Shown here: in pieces, positions 32,273-36,524 of the stretch
Numbering within the stretch: the stretch's first letter is position 1
How the letters are laid out: each line of letters opens with the position of its first letter
Assembly (NCBI GenBank): GCA_902793315.1
Contig: CADBCT010000004.1
Coordinates: 1 to 36,524, forward strand
Origin: an uncultured Erysipelotrichaceae bacterium
GTDB taxonomy: Bacteria > Bacillota_I > Bacilli_A > RF39 > UBA660
DNA length: 36,524 nucleotides
Reading direction: 5' to 3'
Notes under the pieces: generated by a model
The model's input: only the letters and a program-made list of their open reading frames with translations
The model's database searches: none
What the model was told of the DNA's origin: nothing
Translations under genes and position numbers: made by a program

Positions 32273-33396
32273 TTATACTTATATTTTCTGTTTTTCTTAA
32301 TCGAAATATTAAGTAGTATTCCAACTAATAACATGTATGAAAGCAGACTGCTTCCTCCATAAGATATAAAAGGAAGCGTAATTCCCATAATTGGTAATAA
32401 TCCTACAGTCATACCAATATTTTGTATTTGTTGAAAAATTAACATTCCAAGTATACCAGAAATAATATATTTATCAGTATCTTCAATTTTTTTTCTAGTT
32501 AATAGAATTATATTAACATCTAAATAAATAATTATTCCAATTAGAATGATTACTCCAATTAAGCCAAAGTTAGAGGCATAAACGGCAAAAATAAAGTCAG
32601 TTGATGATTCTGGAAAATAAATTGGAGTTTTGTTAAAACCATGTCCAAAGAATCCAGCAGATCCAATCGCAGCTAAAGCATTTTCAAGCTGTAACCCTGA
32701 ACCATTTTGCCAATTAAAAATTCTATCTAAACGATAATAAATGGATGTTCCAAATAATTTAATAAAAATAGTTTCTTTGAAGAAGTATAATCCTAAAATA
32801 CCACTAATCATTAGTACTATTAAAGTTCCTGCTCCAATAAACCATCTAATTCTAATACCACTAGTAAACATCATAGAAAAATAAATAATTAAATAGATTA
32901 AAACTGCCCCAGTATCAGGTTGTAAAAAAGTTAGAATAGAAGGTATTAAAACAATACCTAAAGTTTTTAAGATAAATATAAACTCTTCTTTTACACTTGG
33001 ATTAGTATAATCACTTCTAAAGTTATGTATCATAGTAGCTAATACTAACATAATAAATATCTTCATAAATTCACTAGGTTGAAAACTTCCAATGCCAGGT
33101 ATTGTAAACCAACATCTACTGTTATTAATAGGAGTACCAAAGAATAATAATAGTATTAATAAAATGTTTCCTATTATATATAAAGGCCAAGATAAATTAT
33201 AAAGATATTCATTTTTATATTTACTTAAGATTATTACTAGTATCCAACCAATTAAATACCAGATAGCTTGTTTTACAGCTAAATTACCTAAAGTAGGAGA
33301 GGTATAAGTTAAAGCACTATAAATAGTAATAATACTTATGACTGATAAAAGTATAATTGGAATTAATATTTTATAATTAATTTTATAGTTTTTCAC
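32269..33396 (-). CDS. FtsW/RodA/SpoVE-family peptidoglycan polymerase
   Basis: 375 residues, about ten membrane helices. GTG start with AAGGAGGTAG 5 bases ahead. SEDS motifs: FQPSEFMKIF, FLQPDTGAVLI, GSGLQLENALAAIGSAGFFGHG, STDFIF with D267 at the essential-Asp position, and TLPFISYGGSSLLSYM. The protein joins lipid II into glycan strands with a partner class B PBP. RodA seems a slightly better fit than FtsW, but SpoVE cannot be excluded given the spore genes around. After TDFIF the usual acidic pair (EE) is replaced by SN in AVYASNFG. No PBP gene is adjacent. Confidence 0.88.
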   Translation of the reverse strand: MKNYKINYKILIPIILLSVISIITIYSALTYTSPTLGNLAVKQAIWYLIGWILVIILSKYKNEYLYNLSWPLYIIGNILLILLLFFGTPINNSRCWFTIPGIGSFQPSEFMKIFIMLVLATMIHNFRSDYTNPSVKEEFIFILKTLGIVLIPSILTFLQPDTGAVLIYLIIYFSMMFTSGIRIRWFIGAGTLIVLMISGILGLYFFKETIFIKLFGTSIYYRLDRIFNWQNGSGLQLENALAAIGSAGFFGHGFNKTPIYFPESSTDFIFAVYASNFGLIGVIILIGIIIYLDVNIILLTRKKIEDTDKYIISGILGMLIFQQIQNIGMTVGLLPIMGITLPFISYGGSSLLSYMLLVGILLNISIKKNRKYKYK

Positions 33397-33413
33397 AATC
33401 TACCTCCTTCGTT

Positions 33414-33422
33414 AATATTATA
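33414..33422 (-). promoter_or_regulatory. Extended -10 promoter of the FtsW/RodA gene
   Basis: On the minus strand TGGTATAAT, an extended -10 (TATAAT at 33422-33417). The -35 is poor. Confidence 0.5.
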
Positions 33423-33453
33423 CCAAAAAGATAGTCTTTTTATGAACTAAATT

Positions 33454-33462
33454 CATAAAATA
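33454..33462 (+). promoter_or_regulatory. CATAnnnTA motif before the 33478 gene (sporulation-type -10)
   Basis: CATAAAATA fits CATAnnnTA of sigma-E/K promoters; the extended word ATTCATAAAATA also occurs before the gerE-like gene. No clear -35 was found. Confidence 0.35.
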
Positions 33463-33477
33463 TATAAAGGAGAGTTT

Positions 33478-33756
33478 ATGAATAAACCTGAATTGTTTAA
33501 AAATGAAAATGTCAAAGTAAATAATAATAGAGAAGCTTGTTTATTGAAAAATATCAATAATAATGACCAAGCCTTTGAAAAGGTTTTAGATAGTATATTT
33601 AATAGTTTTAGTAGTATGTATAATACTGAAGTTATAATTGAAACAAAAGATAAAACATATAAAACTTATTTAGTATCTAGAACTAACAATAATATTATGA
33701 CTATTAATAGAGAGATAATTCCTATTAAAGAAATAATTAATATAAAAATAAAATAA
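33478..33756 (+). CDS. Small hypothetical protein, possibly spore-related
   Basis: 92 residues, Asn/Lys-rich, no membrane segment. The second half (EVIIETKDKTYKTYLVSR followed by NNNIMTINREIIPIKEIINIKI) alternates charged and hydrophobic residues like a small Sm/KOW-like beta barrel. No family was recognised. AAAGGAG is well placed before the ATG, and the gene converges on the cotY/Z-like gene with a shared terminator. The CATAnnnTA word upstream hints at mother-cell expression. Function unknown. Confidence 0.6.
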   Translation: MNKPELFKNENVKVNNNREACLLKNINNNDQAFEKVLDSIFNSFSSMYNTEVIIETKDKTYKTYLVSRTNNNIMTINREIIPIKEIINIKIK

Positions 33757-33780
33757 AAGAATATCATTTGATATTCTTTT
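33755..33780. terminator. Bidirectional terminator
   Basis: 12-bp perfect inverted repeat AAAAGAATATCA / TGATATTCTTTT, T-rich in both directions, between the 33478 gene and the cotY/Z-like gene. Confidence 0.82.
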
Positions 33781-33782
33781 AC

Positions 33783-34187
33783 TTAACATAAATCTATAAA
33801 TGTATCAGTTAAACACCTAATTGCCCCACAACAACTTAAATCAATAGTTACAAATTGATTAGTATTAGTATAAGTATTAGTAGTTGTATCTAATGCTAGT
33901 AGTCTACAAGTACAACAGCAATTATCTAAAGATTCTGCCCTTAAAACACTACTGGTAGCTTCTGTTCCTTCAGAATTTGTATAATTAAATGACCAAGCAG
34001 TACCAGTAGAACAATTATATAATTCTACAGGTCTAGTATTATAACATGTAGATTGAGTAATAGGTCCTAAAAATGGTTTATCACAGCCAACAAAAGTACA
34101 AGTATCATAATCTTGTTTTTGAAGTACTAATATTTTTTCTATAATATCAGAAATACATGAAGAACAATTATTTTCAGAACAATTCAT
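33783..34187 (-). CDS. CotY/CotZ/ExsY-family spore coat protein
   Basis: 134 residues from ATG 34187 with AGGGAGGGA in front; a TTG further upstream (34205) is less likely. The protein is Cys-rich (about 17). The match to CotY/CotZ/ExsY runs the whole length: an N-terminal Cys cluster and CISDIIEKILVLQ helix, GCDKPFLGP, NTRPVELY, SSVLRAESLDNCCCTCRLLAL, and FVTIDLSCCGAIRCLTD. These proteins self-assemble by disulphides into the outer crust or exosporium of the spore. Its presence is the clearest evidence in the window that the organism makes spores or recently did. Confidence 0.85.
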   Translation of the reverse strand: MNCSENNCSSCISDIIEKILVLQKQDYDTCTFVGCDKPFLGPITQSTCYNTRPVELYNCSTGTAWSFNYTNSEGTEATSSVLRAESLDNCCCTCRLLALDTTTNTYTNTNQFVTIDLSCCGAIRCLTDTFIDLC

Positions 34188-34225
34188 ATTATCCCTCCCT
34201 TCCAATATTTGTATAATCCCTAATA

Positions 34226-34253
34226 TAGAATATGAATAATTGACAAAAATGTG
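34226..34253 (-). promoter_or_regulatory. Possible sigma-K-type promoter of the cotY/Z-like gene
   Basis: On the minus strand CACA (34253-34250) and, counted from its AC, 16 bases to CATATTCTA (34234-34226), fitting mACm and CATAnnnTA. Just downstream TATTAGGGATT matches the GerE pattern RWWTRGGNNYY in 10 of 11 positions. No sigma-A promoter was found. Confidence 0.45.
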
Positions 34254-34264
34254 TTTATGAACAC
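34251..34264. repeat. 14-bp palindrome (possible operator)
   Basis: GTGTT-TATG-AACAC is a perfect inverted repeat in the intergenic space between cotY/Z and the 34351 gene. It overlaps the -35 end of the putative cotY/Z promoter, so it could be a regulator site. Confidence 0.35.
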
Positions 34265-34295
34265 CTATTAAAATATATGTAAAGAGATTTAATTA

Positions 34296-34325
34296 ATGAC
34301 ATTTAACCTAATTGTTTGGTATAAT
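34296..34325 (+). promoter_or_regulatory. Extended -10 sigma-A promoter for the 34351-34864 operon
   Basis: ATGACA (34296-34301), 18 bases, TATAAT (34320-34325) preceded by TGG. Confidence 0.72.
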
Positions 34326-34350
34326 AATATAAGAATAGTAGGTGGTTATA

Positions 34351-34854
34351 ATGGCAGAAGTAGATTGGATTACTTGGAAAACAGATCCTAAGGAATTAAT
34401 AGATAAAGAAAAAATAGAATCAAATTTAAATAATAAAACTACTGAAATTAATAGTATTATGGATAATCTTTCAAATAGTTTAAAATTAGAAGTAGAAAAA
34501 GGTGGATTAAATAAGGAGTCATTACATATTAATGGAGAAACTCCAGGTAATGAAGTAGCTAATAAAATTTTAAATAAGATTGAAGTAATTAAAAATATAA
34601 ATACTAAACTAAATAATAAGATTATGGATCAAGCTAATAAACAAAAACAAGTTGAAAAAGAACAATTAATCACGGCTATTGAAGAAAAGGTAATTGAACA
34701 AGAAAAGATATTAGAAAATACTAAGGCATTAAGAGACAGATTAACTGCTAACAATGGTTTAATTAGTAGTAATGAAGTAGAAAGCATTATACATACTACA
34801 GAAGAAAAAATTACTATGTTGAAAGAGCGCTTAGAAAGAGCTAAAGCAATTTAG
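34351..34854 (+). CDS. Helical protein of unknown function, first of a pair
   Basis: 167 residues from ATG 34351 with AGGTGG ahead; an in-frame GTG at 34342 is inside that site. The N-terminus (VDWITWKTDPKELIDKEKIES) has two Trp close together, and the rest is charged amphipathic helix with coiled-coil potential (about 85-165). There is no signal or membrane segment. It begins 9 bases before the next, also helical, gene; the two are clearly one operon. Small helical partner proteins with such traits are seen beside LXG/WXG100 secretion substrates, but the resemblance is only general. Confidence 0.6.
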   Translation: MAEVDWITWKTDPKELIDKEKIESNLNNKTTEINSIMDNLSNSLKLEVEKGGLNKESLHINGETPGNEVANKILNKIEVIKNINTKLNNKIMDQANKQKQVEKEQLITAIEEKVIEQEKILENTKALRDRLTANNGLISSNEVESIIHTTEEKITMLKERLERAKAI

Positions 34855-34863
34855 GAGGGCTAT

Positions 34864-35538
34864 ATGAATAATCAAAACTCTGTAGACTTAGAAAAATTAA
34901 CGAATAGTTTAAAAGTAGTAGAGGTAGCTAACGATAATTTAAATAATATGAGTCTTTCTAATATTATTATGGATATTGATAGTGACTTAACTAAGTGGAA
35001 TTTTGAACATGGTAATTGTTTCAAAGATTATAAGGAAGTACTTGATTCTTTAATAAAAGAACTAGATAATCTAAAAGTAGAAACAAGTGAATTAGCAAAG
35101 TCTTTAGGAAAGACTATTAGTAATTTTTCTAATATTGAAAAAAATATAAGTTTTAGAAAAACAGATTTATTAAATAATTTAAGTAGTGCTGTTGAAAATA
35201 GTAATGTTAATAAAATACCAGAACCAGTAACTGAAACAGATTCGGGTATCCAGGAACAAGATCCAATTAATACAGTTCCAGTTGGATTAGGAATAGCTGC
35301 TAGTGGAATAGCTGGCTCAGTAGGAGCAGTTATAGTTGATTCAATGATGCCTAGTGAACAGAAAGATGTTATTCCTGACTATGAGGAGCCAACAGAGATA
35401 GTTGAAAAAGTAGAAAAATCAGAAGAATTTGATGAGTCTATTGCTCGAGAAGAAAAATTTGATGATGTTTCACCATATCATGCTGAAAGAAACAAAGAAG
35501 TAATAGATAAATTTTATGATAAAGAAGATAATAATTAA
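34864..35538 (+). CDS. Helical protein with a Gly/Ala-rich hydrophobic segment, second of a pair
   Basis: 224 residues with AGGAGGG before the ATG. Residues 1-120 are helical, with a W-x-x-E-H-G-x-C segment (TKWNFEHGNCF, about 43-53), reminiscent of the helix turn in WXG100/LXG proteins. After an acidic/Pro linker comes a hydrophobic, Gly-rich stretch (VPVGLGIAASGIAGSVGAVIVDSMMP, about 137-162), a possible membrane-inserting glycine zipper. The C-terminal 60 residues are acidic. It may be a surface or secreted protein. No export system of the ESX/T7 type is visible here, and no family is recognised. Confidence 0.6.
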   Translation: MNNQNSVDLEKLTNSLKVVEVANDNLNNMSLSNIIMDIDSDLTKWNFEHGNCFKDYKEVLDSLIKELDNLKVETSELAKSLGKTISNFSNIEKNISFRKTDLLNNLSSAVENSNVNKIPEPVTETDSGIQEQDPINTVPVGLGIAASGIAGSVGAVIVDSMMPSEQKDVIPDYEEPTEIVEKVEKSEEFDESIAREEKFDDVSPYHAERNKEVIDKFYDKEDNN

Positions 35539-35541
35539 TTG

Positions 35542-35570
35542 TTGCGAAAATATTAAAAATGGTTTATAAT
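35542..35570 (+). promoter_or_regulatory. Sigma-A promoter of the second T-box transcript
   Basis: TTGCGA (35542-35547), 17 bases, TATAAT (35565-35570). Confidence 0.72.
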
Positions 35571-35576
35571 TACAGA

Positions 35577-35798
35577 CAGATGCAGAGAATCTGAGGAGTA
35601 AGTATTTACTTAATTATAGAGAGTTTCTGGTAGGTGTAAAGAAATATTAAGGAATACCCAAGGTAGCAGAGGAGCATAATTATTGAAATAGTAGTAAATA
35701 ATTCCGGATAATTCCGTTAAAGATATCAAGATTACGTAAGTAATAAATTAAGGTGGTACCACGAGAAATTCGTCCTTTTGATGAGTTTCTCTTTTTTT
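35577..35798 (+). ncRNA. T-box riboswitch (specifier uncertain)
   Basis: The core AAGGTGGTACCACG is at 35750-35763. Stem I features are AGAGAG (35618-35623) and a TTTCT/AGAAA arm with GGTAGGTGTAA loop. Helices GTATT/AATAC and TCTG/CAGA would leave GTA (35663-35665, Val) before a G as the specifier, but AAG or AGC can be argued. The terminator is a 12-bp stem GAGAAATTCGTC / GATGAGTTTCTC (35763-35791) and seven T residues. It controls the HD-domain gene and whatever follows it. Confidence 0.85.
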
Positions 35799-35817
35799 AT
35801 TAGAAAGGGGAACAACT

Positions 35818-36524
35818 ATGAATAAAGCAATTTTAGAATTTATTAATTATACAAATGGATATATAAAGTATGAAGGAAGAATAGAATTGAAAATAAAACA
35901 TACTTTTCGAGTCATGCGATTATGTGAAATGATTGCGACTAATCTTAATTTGTCTAAAGAAGAAATAGAGATTGCTAAAATAATTGGTTTACTACATGAT
36001 ATAGGTAGATTTGAACAATGGAAAGATTATGAAACATATGAAGACAGTATTAGTTTAGATCATGCTAATTTAGGAGTTAAGATTTTAAAAAAAGATAATT
36101 ACATTAGAAAGTATATTGAAAATGATAAATATGAAGATATTATTTTAAAGAGCGTTAAATATCATAATAAGTATCTTTTACCAAAAAATATGAATAATAA
36201 AGAAAAAATGTTTACTAATATAATTAGAGATGCTGATAAGATTGATATATTATATTTGTATACTCTTGGAGATATTAATTTAGAAATAGATAATGAATTT
36301 AGTAAAGAAGTATATGAATCATTATTAAACAAAAAAGCTATTGATAGAAAAGAACTAAAGAATTTAACTGATAGATTATCTATTACTTTAGGATTTATCT
36401 TTGATACCAATTATAAAGAAAGTATTGAGTATTTAAAAAATAAAAAGTATTTCGATACTATTATTGATATTTATAAAAGTAAAACTAATAATAAAAAATT
36501 AAAAGAACAACTAGAAGAAATAAG
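35818..36524 (+). CDS. HD-domain metal-dependent phosphohydrolase (3' truncated)
   Basis: 235 codons are visible and the frame runs off the right edge without a stop. The ATG follows AAAGGGGAAC. The HD signature is complete: H28, H60-D61 in LLHDIGRFEQW, D81-H82 in LDHANLG, H116 in VKYHN and D140 in RDADKID. That arrangement is like other soluble HD hydrolases acting on nucleotides or phosphate esters. It lies directly behind a T-box, so it is made when some tRNA is uncharged. By analogy with the first T-box, where a non-synthetase gene precedes ileS, a tRNA synthetase gene may follow. Substrate unknown. Confidence 0.82.
   Translation, partial: MNKAILEFINYTNGYIKYEGRIELKIKHTFRVMRLCEMIATNLNLSKEEIEIAKIIGLLHDIGRFEQWKDYETYEDSISLDHANLGVKILKKDNYIRKYIENDKYEDIILKSVKYHNKYLLPKNMNNKEKMFTNIIRDADKIDILYLYTLGDINLEIDNEFSKEVYESLLNKKAIDRKELKNLTDRLSITLGFIFDTNYKESIEYLKNKKYFDTIIDIYKSKTNNKKLKEQLEEI

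Noticed and set aside
34240-34274. Plus-strand promoter starting at TTGACA 34240
   Set aside because: No -10 at usable distance; the ATGACA/TATAAT pair at 34296-34325 fits the gene better.
35661-35668. Firm assignment of the second T-box to valine
   Set aside because: GTA is the best candidate by the helices I could draw, but AAG and AGC remain possible; helices there are short.
1-36524. CRISPR arrays, insertion sequences or prophage genes
   Set aside because: No regularly spaced repeats, transposase motifs or phage structural genes were seen.

Overview
The window reads as chromosome of an AT-rich, low-GC Gram-positive bacterium of the Bacilli, probably an uncultured gut lineage near the Erysipelotrichia or the RF39-like 'Tenericutes'. 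Supporting signs are strong AGGAGG-type ribosome binding sites, consensus sigma-A promoters, two T-box riboswitches, a CIRCE-like operator, and SepF, DivIVA, GerM, SpoIIIAH and CotY/CotZ-type proteins. Tryptophan is encoded by TGG and TGA is a real stop. Even so, TGA ends only 1 of the 35 genes whose ends are visible (18 TAA, 16 TAG), which is unusual.

Layout. (1) 1-9631: a type IV secretion/conjugation-like cluster. It holds the tail of a VirB6-like protein, a PrgI (VirB3-like) protein, a VirB4 carried on two genes, a membrane-anchored cell-wall protein with SpoIID and C39-like domains, a membrane-anchored unknown, a VirD4 coupling ATPase with its own promoter, and an anchored surface protein. 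No relaxase or integrase is visible, but the left side is cut. (2) 9688-16203: mixed housekeeping genes: rhodanese, VTT/DedA-like membrane protein, RmuC, TrpRS with a rhomboid protease, two unknown helical proteins and an MscS channel. (3) 16269-21134: a transglutaminase-like protein, HtpG behind an HrcA/CIRCE-type operator with an extra half-site, and a HerA-like ATPase. (4) 21228-26484: a rearranged version of the Firmicutes division cluster: sepF, divIVA, an Ile T-box, a Ca2+/cation antiporter and ileS. The IleRS is of the eukaryote-like type 2 and carries GIHH in place of HIGH. (5) 26541-30297: an SDR, a PLP lyase, then spoIIIAH-like, gerE-like and gerM-like genes. (6) 30352-32240: tRNA-Arg(TCT), a GT4 glycosyltransferase and a gene-free stretch that looks like a ~650-nt structured noncoding RNA with its own promoter and terminator. 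(7) 32269-36524: a FtsW/RodA/SpoVE-type polymerase, a small unknown gene, a CotY/CotZ-like spore coat gene, two helical unknowns and a second T-box feeding an HD-domain gene that runs off the right edge.

Two themes stand out. First, the late genes form a scattered sporulation set (spoIIIAH, gerE, gerM, cotY/Z). Several of them carry CATAnnnTA-type upstream motifs like sporulation sigma factor promoters, while the other genes carry sigma-A promoters. Second, the large RNA at about 31589-32240 is the best candidate for something not described here before. It has a consensus promoter, many hairpins, a nested long-range helix, and a terminator loop complementary to an internal segment. All assignments come from reading the sequence by eye; no database search or folding program was run.
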